DNA of 64,000 nt, taken from Aristolochia californica. Lineage: Eukaryota; Streptophyta; Magnoliopsida; Piperales; Aristolochiaceae. Each line of letters starts with the position of its first letter. Positions within the stretch are counted from its first letter, which is position 1. The notes under the pieces are model-generated. The model had not been told where the DNA came from. It was given only the letters and a program-made list of their open reading frames with translations, and did no database searches. The translations under genes were made by a program, and so were the position numbers. The stretch is taken from contig JARWKL010000002.1 in assembly GCA_029961685.1 (NCBI GenBank), positions 32,022,908 to 32,086,907 of the forward strand, read 5' to 3'. Shown here one piece after another: positions 24,869-38,797 of the stretch.

Positions 24869-27583
24869 GGATCCATAGGTCATTTGCATCTTTAACATGT
24901 TTCAAGCATGCATATCCATTTTTAAAACATGTGTAGAAATCTCATTGTTATAAAATTCCAAGCTATTAGGGTTGAACTAGTGGAATTTCCAAAACTTGGA
25001 TGACAAAACTTTTGTAATCATTTGTGGGGTGTGAATAAATTTTCTTTACTTACATTTGTAATTGTTTCAATTTTTTTCCATACATAAACTCTAAAATTTT
25101 CATTTTGTTGTGATCTATTTGCCATCTTGTCAAAATTGTTTACGAGATGAAGGGAAAGTGAAAACTCAAGATTTTATTTAAGAAAAAAGTATACATCTAA
25201 ATTGGAAATTCGCAAACGTAGAGAGAGATAATTCCAGAAAGTGTCTGTAACTTTTAGGGATTGTAAAATTTTTTTAGTTTTTATATATCAGATTTTGCAA
25301 TCGTCGGCAAAATGGGGAGGCGGGTAATTTTTAACTGAGCGTTGACTCCCAATCTATAAGTCATTTCTTATAAAAATAAAACCTGTTACACATGATTGAC
25401 CAATAAATCACTATAAAATCATCTATGATTATTAGGTCAGCTTTTTTTAAATGGGTAAAATAGTGGCTTGTTTGACTTGGGCAAATTTCCAACAACACAT
25501 TCACTTGAGAATTTAATGAGCATTTGTTATTCTCTTTAAAAGGTTTGGATCCATAGGTCATTTTCATATTTAACATGTTTTAAGCATCCATATCCATATT
25601 TGAAACATGTGTAGAAATCTCTTTCTTATAAAATTCCAAGCTAATAGGGTTGAACAAGTGGAATTTCCCAAACTTGGATAAAAAAACTTTTGTGTTCATT
25701 TGAAGTGTGTGAATAAATTTTATTTACTTACATTTGTTATTATTTTAATTTTTTTTCCATCCATAAACACTAAAATTTTCATTTTGTTGTGATCTATTTG
25801 CGATCTTGTCAAAATTGTTTACGAGATTAGGGGAAAGTGAAAACTCAAGTATTGATTTAAGAAAAAAACATGCATCTAAAATGGAAATGCACGAATGAAG
25901 AGAGAGATAATTTCAAAAAGTGTCTGTAATTTTTAGGGATTGTAAACTCTTTTTTGTTTTTATATATTTTATTTTGAAATCGTCGGGAAAAGGGGGAGGC
26001 ATGGGATTTTTAACTGAGTGTTGACTCCCATTCCATAAGTCATTTCTTACAAAAATATAGCCTGTTACGCATGATTGACCGATAAATCACTTTACAATCA
26101 TCTATTATTGTTAGGTCAGCTTTTGGTAAATGGATAAAATAGTGGCTTGTTTGACTTGGGTAAATATCCCACCGCACATTCACTTGAGAATTTAATGAGC
26201 ATTTGTTATTCTCTTTAAAAGGTTTGGATCCATAGGTCATTTGTATCTTTACCATGTTTCAAGCATGCATATCCATTTTTAAAACATGTGTAGCAATCTC
26301 TTTCCTATTAAATTCCAAGCTATTAGGGTTGAACTAGTGGAATTTACCAAACTTGGATAACAAAACTTTTATGATCATTTGTGGTATGTGAATAAATTTT
26401 CCTTAATTACATTTATTATTCTTTTAAATTTCTTCCATACGTAAACTCTAAAATTTTCATTTTGTTGTGATCTATTTGCCATCTTTTCAAAATTGTTTAC
26501 GAGATGAAGGGGAAGTTAAAACTCTTTTTTTGATTTAAGAAAAAAATATACATCTAAAATAGAAATGCACAAATATAGAGAGAGATAATTCAAAAAAGTG
26601 TCTGTAACTTTTAGGGATTGTAAATTTTTTTTAGTTTTTATAAATCAGGTTTTGAAATTGTCATGGAGAGGGGGACGCGAAGGATTTTTAACTGAGTGTT
26701 GACTCCCAATCCACAAGTCATTTCTTACAAAAAATATAGCCCGTTACTCATGATTGACTGATAAATCACTTTAAAATAATCTATGATTGTTAGGTCAGCT
26801 TTTTGTAAATGGGCAAAATAATGGCTTGTTTGACTCGAGTAAATATCCCACCACAAGTTCACTTGAGAATTTAATGAGCATTTGTTATTCTCTTTAAAAG
26901 GTTTGGATCCATAGGTCATTTGCATCTTTAACATGTTTCAACCATGCATATCCTTTTTTAAAACATGTGTAGAAATCTCTTTCTTATAAAATTCCAACCT
27001 ATTAGGGTTGAACAAGTGGAATTTCCCAAACTAGGATCACAAAACTTTTGTGATCATTTGTGGTGAGTGAATAAATTTTCCTTAATTTCATTTGTTATTA
27101 TTTTAAATGATTTCCACACATAAACTCTTAAATTTTCTCTTTTTTTGTGATCTATTTGCAATCTTGTTCAAATAGTTTGCGAGATGAAGGGAAAGTAAAA
27201 ACTCTAGTTATGATTTTAGAAAAAAATATTCATCTAAAATGGAAATGCACAATGTTGAGAGAGATAATTCCAAAAAAGTGTCTGTAACTTTTAGGGGTTG
27301 TAAATTCTTTTTAGTTTTTATATATCAGGTTTTACAATCGTCAGGTAAAGGAGGAGGTGGGGGATTTTTAATTGAGTGTTGACTCCGAATCCATAAGTCA
27401 TTTCTTACAAAAATATAGCTCGTTACACATGATTGACCGATAAATCACTTTAAAATCACCTATGATTGTTAGGGCAGCTTTTTGTAAATGGGCAAAATAA
27501 TGGCTTGTTTCACTCAGGTAAATATCCCACTACACGTTCACTTGAGAATTTAGTGAACATTTGTTAATCTCTTTAAAAGGTTT

Positions 27584-28196
27584 GGATCCATAGGTCATTT
27601 GCATGTTTAACATGTTTCATGCTTTCATATCCATATTTAAAACATGTGTAGAAATCTCTTTCTGGTAAAATTTCAAGCTATTAGGGTTGAACTCAGGTTT
27701 CTTTTATTGTATTTTTTATTCTTTGAAATTTTTTCCACACATAAACTCTAAAATTTTGATTTTTGTTGTGATCTTTTTGCCATCTTGTCAAAATTGTTTA
27801 CGAGATGAAGAGAAGTGAAAACTCAAGTTTTGATTTAAGAAAAAAGTATTCATCTAAAATGGAAATGCACAATTGTTGAGAGAGATAATTCCAAAAAGTG
27901 TCTGTAACTTTTAGGGATTGTAAACTCTTTTTAATTTTTATATCTCAGGTTTTGCAATCATTGGGTAAAGGGCCGGGTGATTTTTAACTGAGCGTTGACT
28001 CCTAATCCGTAAGTCATTTATTACAAAAATATAGCCTATTACGAATGATTGATCGATAAATCACTTTAAAATCATCTATGACAGTTAGGTCAGCTTTTTG
28101 TAAATGGGCAAAATAATGACTTGTTTGACTCGGGTAAATATCCCATCACATCACTTGAGAATTTAATGAGCATTTGTTATTATCTTTAAAAGGTTC
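27584..28196. repeat. Satellite monomer with ~64-bp deletion
   Basis: 613-bp interval. At about 27690-27710, gttgaactcagg leads into tttcttttattgtatt, so the stretch from tagtggaatttccc to gtgaataaattt is missing or rearranged. Confidence 0.75.
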
Positions 28197-30104
28197 GGAT
28201 CCATAGGTCATTTGCATATTTAACATGTTTCAAGTATGTATATCCATATTTGAAACATGTGTAGAAATATCTTTCTGATAAAATTCCAAGCTATTAGGGT
28301 TGAACTAGTGGAATTTCCAAAACTTTTGTGTTCATTTGAGGTGTGTGATTAAATTTTCTTTACTTACATTTTGTATTCTTTTAAATTTTCTCTTACATCA
28401 ACTCTAAATTTTTCATTTTGTTGTGATCTATTTGGCATCTTGTCAAAATTGTTTACTAGATTAGGGGAAAGTGAAAACTCAAGTATAGATTAAAGAAAAA
28501 AGCATACATATAAAATGCAAAAACACAAATGTAGAGAGAGATAATTCCAAAAAGTGTCTATAATTTTTAGGGAATGTAAACTCTGTTTTGTTTTGATATA
28601 TTTTATTTTGCAATCATCGGGAAAAGGGGGAGGCATGGGATTTTTAACTAAGTGTTGACTCCCAATCTATAAGTCATTTCTTACAAAAATAAAGCCCGTT
28701 ACGCATGATTGACCGATAAATCACATTACAATCATCTATGATTGTTAGGTCAGCTTTTTGTACATGGACAAAATAATGGCTTGTTTGAGTCAATTTAATA
28801 TCCGTCTGCACGTTCACTTGAGAATTTAATGAGCATTTGTTATTCTTTTTTAAAGGTTTGGATCCATAGGACACTTGCATCTTTAACATGCTTCAAGCAT
28901 GCATTTTATTTTTTAAAACGTGTAGAAATCTCTTTCATATAAAATTCCAAGCTATTAGGGTTGAACTAGGGGAATTTCCCAAACATGGATAACAAAAATT
29001 TTGTGATCATTTGTGGTGCGTGAATAAATTTTCCTTAATTACTTTTGATATTCTTTGAAAAAATTTCCTTACATAAACTCTGAAATTTTCGTTTTGTTGT
29101 GATCTATTTGCATTCTTGTCAAAATTGTTTACGAGATGAAGGGGAAGTGAAAACTCTAGTTTTTATTTAAGAAAAAAATATACATCTAAAATAGAAATGC
29201 ACAAATGTAAAGAGAGATAATTCTCAAAAGTGTTTGTAACGTTTAGGTATTGTTAACTCTTTTTAGTTTTTATATGTCAGGTTTTGCAATCGTCAGGTAA
29301 AGGAGGAGGCGGGAGATGTTTTAACTGAGTGTTGACTCCTAATCCATAAGTCATTTCTAACAAAAATATAGTCCGTTACGCATGATTGACAGATAAATCA
29401 CTTTAAAATCATGTATGATTGTTAGGTAAGATTTTTGTAAATGGGCAAAATAATGGCTTGTTTGACTGGGGTAAATATCCCGCCACGCGTTCACTTCGGA
29501 ATTTAATGAGCATTTGTTATTCTCTTTAAAGGGTTTGGATCCATAGGTCATTTGAATCTTTAACATGTTTCAAGTATGCATATCTATATTTAAAACATGT
29601 GTAGAAATCTCTTTCTTATAAAATGCGAAGCTATTAGGGTTGAACTAGTGGAATTTCCCAAACTTGGATAAAAAAACTTTTGTGTACATTTGAGGTTTGT
29701 GAATAAATTTTCTTTACATACATTTGTTTTTCTTTTAAATCTTTTCCATACATAAACCCTAAAATTTTTATTTTGTTGTGATCTATTTGCCATCGTGTCA
29801 AAATTGTTTACTAGATTAGGAGAAAGTGAAAACTGAAGTTTTGATTTAAGAAAAAAACATACATTTAAAATGGATATGCACAAATGTAGAGAGGGATAAT
29901 TCCAAAAAGTGTCTATAATTTTTAGGGATTGTAAACTCTTTTTTATTTTTTATATATTTTATTTTGCAATCGTTGGGAAAAGGGGGAGGCGGCAGATTTT
30001 TAACTGAGTGTTGACACCCAATCCATAAGTCATTTCTTACAATAATACTGCCCATTTCACATGATTGACCGATAAATCACTTTAAAATCATCTATGATTG
30101 TTAA

Positions 30105-30183
30105 TGATGCGAACAAAGGTTGGTTTTATGCTGTTATATTGTGGGACCCACCATGGAGTCACAAGCTAGTGGGACCCACCATG
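30105..30183 (+). mobile_element. LTR stub (element 4), first ~79 bp only
   Basis: TGATGCGAAC and the following LTR start, including two GTGGGACCCAC palindromes (30141-30151 and 30169-30179), inserted after tgattgttaa, the same satellite position as elements 1-3 (GTTAA for GTTAG). After gggacccaccatg the sequence continues as satellite (gtggtgcatgaataaa) from a different phase of the unit. The rest of the element and about 390 bp of monomer are gone. Confidence 0.9.
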
Positions 30184-30705
30184 TGGTGCATGAATAAATT
30201 TTCCTTAATAATATTTGTTATTCTTATAAATTTTTTCCACACATAAACTTTAAAATTTTCATTATGTTGTGATCTATTTGCCATCTTTTCAAAATTGTTT
30301 ACGAGATGAAGGGAAAGTGAAAATTCTAATTGTGATTTAAGAACAAAGTATACATCTAAAGTGGAAATGCACAAATGTTGAGAGAGATAATTCCAAAAAG
30401 TGTCTGTAACTTTTAGGGATAGTAAACTCTTTTTAGTTTATATATATCAGGTTTTGCAATCATCGGGTAAAGGGGGACGTGGGGGATTTTTAACTAAGTG
30501 TTGACTCCCAATCCATAAGTCATTTCTTACAAAAATTAAGCCCGTTACGAATGATTGACCGATAAATCACTTTAAACTCACCAATGATTTTTAGGTTAGC
30601 TTTTTCTAAGTAGGCAAAATAATGGCTTGTTTCACTCGGGTAAATATCCCACAACATGTTCACTTGAGAATTTAATGTGCATTTGTTAATCTCTTTTAAA
30701 GGTTT

Positions 30706-32738
30706 GTATCCATAAGTCATTTGCATGTTTAACATGTTTCAAGCATGCATATCCATATTTAAAACAAGTGTAGAAATCTCTTTCTTGTAAAATTATAAGC
30801 TATTAGGGCTGAACTAGTGGAATTTCCCATACTTGGATAAAAAAAGTTATGTGTTCATTTGAGGTGTGTGAATAAATTTTCTTTACTTACATTTGTTGTT
30901 CTTTTGAATTTTTTCCATACATAAACTCTAAAATTTTCATTTTGTCGTGATCTATTTGCCATCTTTTCAAAATTGTTTACGAGATCAGGGGTAAGTGAAA
31001 ACTCAAGTTTTGATTTAAGAAAAAGTAAACATCTAAAATGGAAATGCACAAATGTTGACAGAGATAATTCCAAAAAGTGTCTATAATTTTTAGGGATTGT
31101 AAACTCTTTTTAGTTTTTATATATTTTATTTTGCAATCTTCTAGAAAAGGGGTAGGCGGGGAATTTTTAACTTAATGTTGATTCCCAATCCATCAGTCAT
31201 TTCTTAAAAAAATATTGCCCATTACGCTTGATTGACTGATAAATCACTTTACAATCATCTATGATTGTTAGGTCAGCTTTTTTTAAATGGGCAAAATATT
31301 GGCTTGTTTTACTTGGGTAAATATCCCACAGGACGTTGACTTGAGAATTTAATGAGCATTTATTTTTCTCTTGAAAAGGTTTGGATCCATAGGTCATTTG
31401 CATCTTTAACATGTTTCAAGCAAGCATATCCATTTTCAAAACATGTGTAGAAATCTCTCTCTTATAAAATTCTAAGCTATTAGGGTTGAAGTAGTGGAAT
31501 TTCCCAAACTTAGATAAAAAAAAACTTTTGTAATCATTTGTGGCGTGTGAATACATTTTCCTTAATAACATTTGATATTCTTTTAAATGTTTTCCATACA
31601 TAAACTCTAAAATTTTCTTTTTATTGTGATCTATTTACCATCTTTTAAAAATTGTTTACGAGATGAAGGGAAAAAGAAAACTCTAGTTTTGATTTAAGAA
31701 AAAAGTATACATCCAAAACGAAAATGCACAAATGTAGAGACAGATACTTCAGAACAATGTCTGTAACTTTTAGGGATTTTAAACTCTTTTTAGTTTTTAT
31801 ATATTTTATTTTGGAATCATCGGGAAAAGGGGGAGGCGGGGGATTTTTAACTGAGTGTTGACTCCCTATCCATAAGTCATGTTTTTAGAATAATTTAGCC
31901 CGCTACGAATGATTGACCGATAAATCACTTTACAATCATCTATGATTGTTAGGTCAGCTTTTTGGAAATGGGCAAAATAAAGGCTTGCTTGACACAGGTA
32001 AATATCCCACCGCATGTTCACTTGAGAATTTACTGAGCATTTATTATTCTCTATAAAAGGGTTGGGTCCATAGGTCATTTGTTCTTTAACATGTTTCAAG
32101 CATGCATATCAATTTTTAAAACATGTGTAGAAATCTCTTTCATATAAAATTTCAAGCGATTAGGGTTGAACAAGTGGAATTTCCCAAACCTGGATAACAA
32201 AACTTTTGTGATCATTTTTTGTGCATGAATAAATTTTCCTTAATAACATTTGTTATTCTTTTAAATTTTTTCTACACAAAAGCTTTAAAATTTTCATTTT
32301 GTTGTGATCTATTTGCCATCGTTTTAAAATTGTTTACGAGATGAAGGGAAAGTGAAAACTCTAGTTTTGATTTAAGAACAAAGTATACATCTAAAATGGA
32401 AATGCACAAATGTTGAGAGAGATAATTCCAAAAAGTGTCTATAACTTTTAGAGATAGTAAACTCTTTTTAATTTTTATATATCAGGTTTTGCAATGGTCG
32501 GGTAAAGGGGGAGGCGGGGGATTTTTAACTAAGTGTTGACTCCCAATCCATAAGTCATTTCTTACAAAAATTAAGCCCGTTACGAATGATTGACAGATAA
32601 ATCACTTTAAAATCACCTATGATTTTTAGGTCAGCTTTTTCTAAGTAGGCAAAATAATGGCTTGTTTCATTCGGGTAAATATCCCACAACACGTTCACTT
32701 GAGAATTTGATGAGCATTTTTTAATCTTTAAAAGGTTT
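30706..32738. repeat. Higher-order repeat unit 1 (C-D-E)
   Basis: 2033 bp from the C landmark to the next C landmark. The E-type body that precedes it (30184-30480) adjoins the LTR stub, so the left edge of the higher-order array coincides with the element remnant. Confidence 0.85.
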
Positions 32739-34770
32739 GTATCCATAGGCCATTTGCATGTTTAACATGTTTGAAGCATGCATATCCATATTTAAAACAT
32801 GTGTAGAAATCTCTTTCTTGTAAAATTACAAGCTATTAGGGTTGAACTAGTGGAATTTCCCAAACTTGGATAAAAAAACTTTTGTGTTCATTTGAGGTGT
32901 GTGAATAAATTTTCTTTACTTACATTTGTTGTTCTTTTAAATTTTTTCCATACATAAACTCTAAAATTTTCATTTTGTCGTGATCTATTTGCCATCTGGT
33001 CAAAATTGTTTACGAGATCAGGGGAAAGTGAAAACTCAAGTTTTCATTTAAGAACAAAGCAAACATCTAAAATGGAAATTCACAAATGTTGAATGAGATA
33101 ATTAAAAAAAGTGTCTATAATTTTTAGGGATTGTAAACTCTTTTTAGTTTTTATATGTTTTATTTTGCAATCGTCTAGAAAAGGGGGAGGCAAGGAATTT
33201 TTAACTTACTGTTGACTCCAAATCCATTAGTCATTTGTTAAAAAAATATTGCCCATTGCGCATGATTGACCGATAAATCACTTTACAATCATCTATGATT
33301 GTTAGGTCAGCTTTTTTTATATGGGCAAAATATTGGCTTGTTTTACTCGGGTTAATATCCCATAGGACGTTGACTTGAGAATTTAATGAGCATTTGATTT
33401 TCTCTTGAAAAGGTTTGGATCCATAGGTCATTTGCATCTTTAGCATGTTCCAAGCATGCATATCCATTTTCAAAACATGTGTAGAAATCTCTCTTATAAA
33501 ATTCTAAGCTATTAGGGTTGAATTAGTGGAATTTTCCAAACTTAGATCAAAAAAACTTTTGTGATCATTTGTGTCGTGTGAATACATTTACCTTAATTAC
33601 ATTTGATTTTCTTTTAAATTTTTTCCATACATAAACTCTAAAATTTTCTTTTTATTGTGATCTATTTACCATCTTGTAAAAATTGTTTACGAGATGAAGG
33701 GAAAAAGAAAACTCTAGTTTTGATATAAGAAAAAATTATACATCTAAAAGGGAAATACACAAATGTAGAGATAGATACTTCAGAACAATGTCTGTAACTT
33801 TTAGGGATTGTAAACTCTTTTTAGTTTTTATATATTTTATTTTGCAATCATCGGGAAAAGTGGGAGGCGGTGGATTTTTAACTGAGTGCTAACTCCCAAT
33901 CCATAAGTCATGTTAGTAGAAAAATATAGCCCGTTACGCATGATTGACCGATAAATCACTTTACAATCATCTATGATTGTTAGGTCAGCTTTTTGGAAAT
34001 GGGCAAAATAAAGGCTTGCTTGACTCGGATAAATATCCCACTGCATGTTCACTTGACAATTTAATGAGCATTTATTATTCTCTATGAAAGGGTTGGGTCC
34101 ATAGGTCATTTGCATCGTTAACATGTTTCAAGCATGCATATCAATTTTTAAAACATGTGTACAAATCTCTTTCTTATTAAATTCCAAGCGATTAGGTTTG
34201 AACAAGTGGAATTTCCCAAACTTGGATAACAAAACTTTTGTGATCATTTGTGGGGCATGAATAAATTTTCCTTAATAAAATTTGTTATTGTTTTAAATTT
34301 TTTCCACACATAAACTTTAAAATTTTCATTTTGTTGTGATCTATTTGCCATCGTTTTAAAATTGTTTACGAGATGAAGGGAAAGTGAAAACTCTAGTTTT
34401 CATTTAAGAACAAAGTATACATCTAAAATGGAAATGCACAAATGTTGAGAGAGATAATTCCAAAAAGTGTCTATAACTTTTAGAGATAGTAAACTCTTTT
34501 TAGTTTTTATATATCAGGTTTTGCAATCGTCGGGTAAAGGGGGAGGCGGCGGATTTTTAACTAAGTGTTGACTCCCAATGCATAAGTCATTTCTTACAAA
34601 AATTAAGCCCGTTACGAATGATTGACAGATAAATCACTTTAAAATCACCTATGATTTTTTGGTCAGCTTTTTCTATGTAGGTAAAATAATGGCTTGTTTC
34701 ACTCGGGTAAATATCCCACAACACGTTCACTTGAGAATTTGATGAGCATTTTTTAATCTTTAAAAGGTTT
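32739..34770. repeat. Higher-order repeat unit 2 (C-D-E)
   Basis: 2032 bp, very close to unit 3 over its whole length, including gaacaaagcaaacatc and tatgtttta variants in C. Confidence 0.87.
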
Positions 34771-36804
34771 GTATCCATAGGCCATTTGCATGTTTAACAT
34801 GTTTGAAGCATGCATATCCATATTTAAAACATGTGTAGAATTCTCTTTCATGTAAAATTACAAGCTATGAGGGTTGAACTAATGGAATTTTCCAAACTTG
34901 GATAAAAAAAACTTTTGTGTTCATTTGAGGTGTGGGAATAAATTTTCTTTACTTACATTTGTTGTTCTTTTAAATGTTTTCCATACATAAACTCTAAAAT
35001 TTTCATTTTGTCGTGATCTATTTGCCATCTTGTCAAAATTGTTTACGAGATTAGGGGAAAGTGAAAACTCAAGTTTACATTTAAGAACAAAGCAAATATC
35101 TAAAATGGAAATGCACAAATGTTGACAGAGATAATTAAAAAAAATGTCTATAATTTTTAGGGATTGTAAACTCTTTTTAGTTTTTACATGTTTTATTTTG
35201 CAATCGTCTAGAAAAGGGGGAGGCGGGGAATTTTTAACTTACTGTTGACTCCCAATTCATCAGTCATTTCTTACAAAAATATTGCCCGTTACGCATGATT
35301 GACCGATAAATCACTTTACAATCATCTATGATTATTAGGTCAGCTTTTTTTATATGGGCAAAATATTGGCTTGTTTTACTCAGGTAAATATCCCACAGGA
35401 CGTTGACTTGAGAATTTAATGAGCATTTGTTTTTCTCTTGAAACGGTTTGTATCCATAGGTCATTTGCATCTTTAACATGTTTCAAGCAAGCATATCCAT
35501 TTTCAAAACATGTGTAGAAATCTCTCTCTTATTAAATTCCAAGCTATTAGGGTTGAAGTAGAGGAATTTCCCAAACTTAGAGAAAAAATAATTTGTGATC
35601 ATTTGTGGCGTGTGAATACATTTTCCTTAATTACATTTGATATTCTTTTAAATTTTTTCCATACATAAACTCTAAAATTTTCTTTTTATTGTGATCTATT
35701 TCCCATCTTGTAAAAATTGTTTACGAGATGAAGGGAAAAAGAAAACTCTAGTTTTGATTTAAGAAAAAAGTATACATCTAAAATGGAAATGCACAAATGT
35801 GGAGACAGATACTTCAGAACAATGTCTGTAACTTTTAGGGATTGTAAACTCTTTTTAGTTTTTATAAATTTTACTTTTCAATCATCGGGAAAAGGGGGAG
35901 GCGGGGGATTTTTAAATGAGTGTTGACTTCTTATCCATAAGTCAAGTTTTTAGAAAATATTAGCCTGTTACGCATGATTGACCAATAAATCACTTTACAG
36001 TCATCTATGATTGTTAGGTCAGCTTTTTGGAAATGGGCAAAATAAAGGCTTGCTTGACTCGGGTAAATATCCCACCGCATGTTCACTTGAGAATTTAATG
36101 AGCATTTATTATTCTCTATAAAAGGGTTGGGTCCATAGGTCATTTGCATCTTTAACATGTTTCAAGCATGTATATCAATTTTTAAAACATGTGTAGAAAT
36201 CACTTTCTTATAAAATTCCAAGCGATTAGGATTGAACAAGTGGAATTTCCAAAACTTGGATAACAAAACTTTTGTGATCATTCATGGTGCATGAATAAAT
36301 TTTCCTTAATAACATTAGTTATTCTTTTAAATTTTTTGCACACATAAACTTTAAAATTTTCATTTTGTTGTGATCTATTTGGCATCGTTTTAAAATTGTT
36401 TACGAGATGACGGGAAAGTGAAAACTCTATTTTTGATTTAAGAACAAAGTATACATCTAAAATGGAAATGCACAAATGTCGAGAGAGATAATTCCAAAAA
36501 GTGTCTATAACTTTAAAAGATAGTAAACTCGTTTTAGTTTTTATATATCAGGTTTTGTAATCGTCGGGTAAAGGGGGAGGCGGGGGATTTTTAACTAAGT
36601 GTTGACTCCCAATCCATAAGTTATTTCTTACAAAAATTAAGCTCGTTACAAATGATTGACAGATAAATCACTTTAAAATCACCTATGATTTTTAGGTCAG
36701 AGTTTTCTAAGTAGGCAAAATAATGACTAGTTTCACTGGGGTAAATATCCCACAACACGTTCACTTGAGAATTTTAGGAGCATTTGTTAATCTTTAAAAG
36801 GTTT
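34771..36804. repeat. Higher-order repeat unit 3 (C-D-E)
   Basis: 2034 bp. The D part has a few extra point changes (aaacggtttgtatcc at the landmark) and E keeps GGGTCC. Confidence 0.87.
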
Positions 36805-37890
36805 GTATCCATAGGCCATTTGCATGTTTAACATGTTAGAAGCATGCATATCCATATTTAAAACATGTGTAGAAATCTCTTTCTTGTAAAATTACAAGCT
36901 ATTAGGGTTGAACTAGTGGAATTTCCCAAACTTGGATAAAAAAATTTTTGTGTTCATTTGAGGTGTGTGAATAAATTTTCTTTACTTACATTTGTTGTTC
37001 TTTTAAATTTTTTCCATACATAAACTCTAAAATTTTCATTTTGTCGTGATCTATTTGCCATCTTGTAAAAATTGTTTACGAGATGAGGGGAAAGTGAAAA
37101 CTCAAGTTTTCATTTAAGAACAAAGCAAACATCTAAAATGGATATGCACAAATGTTGACATAGATAATTCAAAAAAGTGTCTATAATTTTTAGGGATTGT
37201 AAACTCTTTTTAGTTTTTATATGTTTTATTTTGCAATCGTCTAGAAAAGGGGGAGGCGGGGAATTTTTAACTTACTGTTGACTCCCAATCCATCAGTCAT
37301 TTCTTACAAAAATATTGCCCGTTATGCATGATTGATAGATAAATCATGTTACAATCATCTATGATTGTTAGGTCAACTTTTTGTCTAAGGGCAAAATATT
37401 GGCTTGTTTTACTTGGGTAAATATCCTACCGGACGTTGACTGGAGAATTTAATGAGCATTTGTTTTTCTCTTGAAATGGTTTGGATCCATAGGTCATTTG
37501 CATCTTTAACATGTTTCAATCATGCATATCCATTTTCAAAACATGTGTAGAAATGTCTCTCTTATAAAATTCCAAGCTATTAGGGTTGCAGTAGTGGAAT
37601 TTCCCAAACTTAGATAAAAAAATTTTTGTGATCATGTGTGGTGTGTGAATAAATTTTCCTTAATTACATTTGATATTCTTTTAAATTTTTTCCATACATA
37701 AACTCTAAAATTTTATTTTTATTGTGATCTATTTACCATCTTGTCAAAATCGTTTACGAGATGAAGGGAAAGTGAAAAATCTAGTTTTGATTAAAGAAAA
37801 AAGTATACATATAAAATGGAAATGCACAAATGTAGAGAGAGATACTTCAGAACAGTGTCTGTAACTTTTAGGGATTGTAAACTCTTTTTA
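36805..37890. repeat. Higher-order repeat unit 4, partial (C-D)
   Basis: C and most of D are present. E is absent, and the array continues with a different monomer class after about 37890. Confidence 0.8.
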
Positions 37891-38160
37891 GTTATTATAT
37901 ATCAGGTTTTTCAATGTTCAGGTAAAGAGGGAGGTGGGGGATTTTTAACTAAGTGTTGACTCCCAATCCATAAGTCATTTCTTTCCAAAATATTGACCGT
38001 TACGCATGATTGATCGATAAATGACTTTAAAATCATCTATCAATGTTAGGTTAGCCTTTTGGAAATGGGCAAATTAATGGCTTGTTTGACTCGGGTAAGT
38101 ATCCCACCACACGTTAACTTGAGAATTTAATGAGCATTTGTTATTCTCTTTTAAAAGTTT

Positions 38161-38797
38161 TGATCCATAGGTCATTTGCATCTTTCACTTGTTTCAAACA
38201 TGCATATCCATATTTAAAACATGTGTAGAAATCTCTTTTTTCTAAAATTCAGAGCTATTAAGGTTGAACTAGTGGAATTTCCCAAACTTGGATAAAAAAA
38301 AGTTTTGTGTTCATTTGAGTGTGCTAATAAATTTTCTTTACTTACATTTGTTATTCTTTTAAATTTTTTCCATACATAAACTCTAAAATTTTCATTTTGT
38401 TGTGATCTATTTGCCATCTTGTCAAAATTGTTTACAAGATCAAGGGAAAGTGAAAACTCAAGTTTTGATTTAAGAAAATATCACACATCTAAAATGGAAA
38501 TGCACAAATGCAGGGAGAGATAATTCCAAAAAGTATCTGTAATTTATAAGGATTGTAAACTCTTTTCAGTTTTTATATATTTTAACTGATTGGTAACTCC
38601 CAATCCATAAGTCATTTCTTTCAAGAATATAGCCCGTTACTAATGATTGACCGACAAATAACTTTACAATCAGCTATGATTGTAAGGTTAGTGTTTTGTA
38701 AATGGGCAAAATAATGGCTTGTTTGACAAGGGTAAATATTCCACCGCATGTTCACTTGAGAATTTAATAAGCATTTGTTATTCTGTTTAAAAGGTTT
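38161..38797. repeat. Landmark monomer (copy 2) with deletion
   Basis: The preceding segment has catctatcaatgttagg and gttaacttgag, as at 20022. Near 38584, tatatatttt joins aactgattggtaactcc, removing the G-rich tract. Confidence 0.8.

Larger units (their letters stand above)
23533..30104. repeat. Satellite array block 2
   Basis: About ten units, landmarks at 23649, 24259, 24869, 25547, 26226, 26905, 27584, 28197, 28860 and 29537. No gene is visible. The first unit is a B/A hybrid. Two successive units are shortened (see 23649-24868), and the block ends at an LTR stub at 30105. Confidence 0.96.
30184..37890. repeat. Trimeric higher-order repeat, 2.03-kb period, ~3.8 copies
   Basis: Three monomer kinds recur in order. 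C has GTATCC at 30706, 32739, 34771 and 36805, plus cacctatgatttttagg and ctaagtaggcaaa. D lies at 31383, 33417, 35460 and 37483, with aaaatattggcttg, ggacgttgact and gatacttcagaac. E has GGGTCC at 32064, 34095 and 36129, with ttggaaatgggcaaaataaagg and gcatgaataaattttcc. Same-type spacings are 2023-2043 bp. Copies of one type resemble each other far more than neighbours do, the hallmark of recent higher-order amplification. The last D copy departs from the others after about 37890. Confidence 0.93.
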
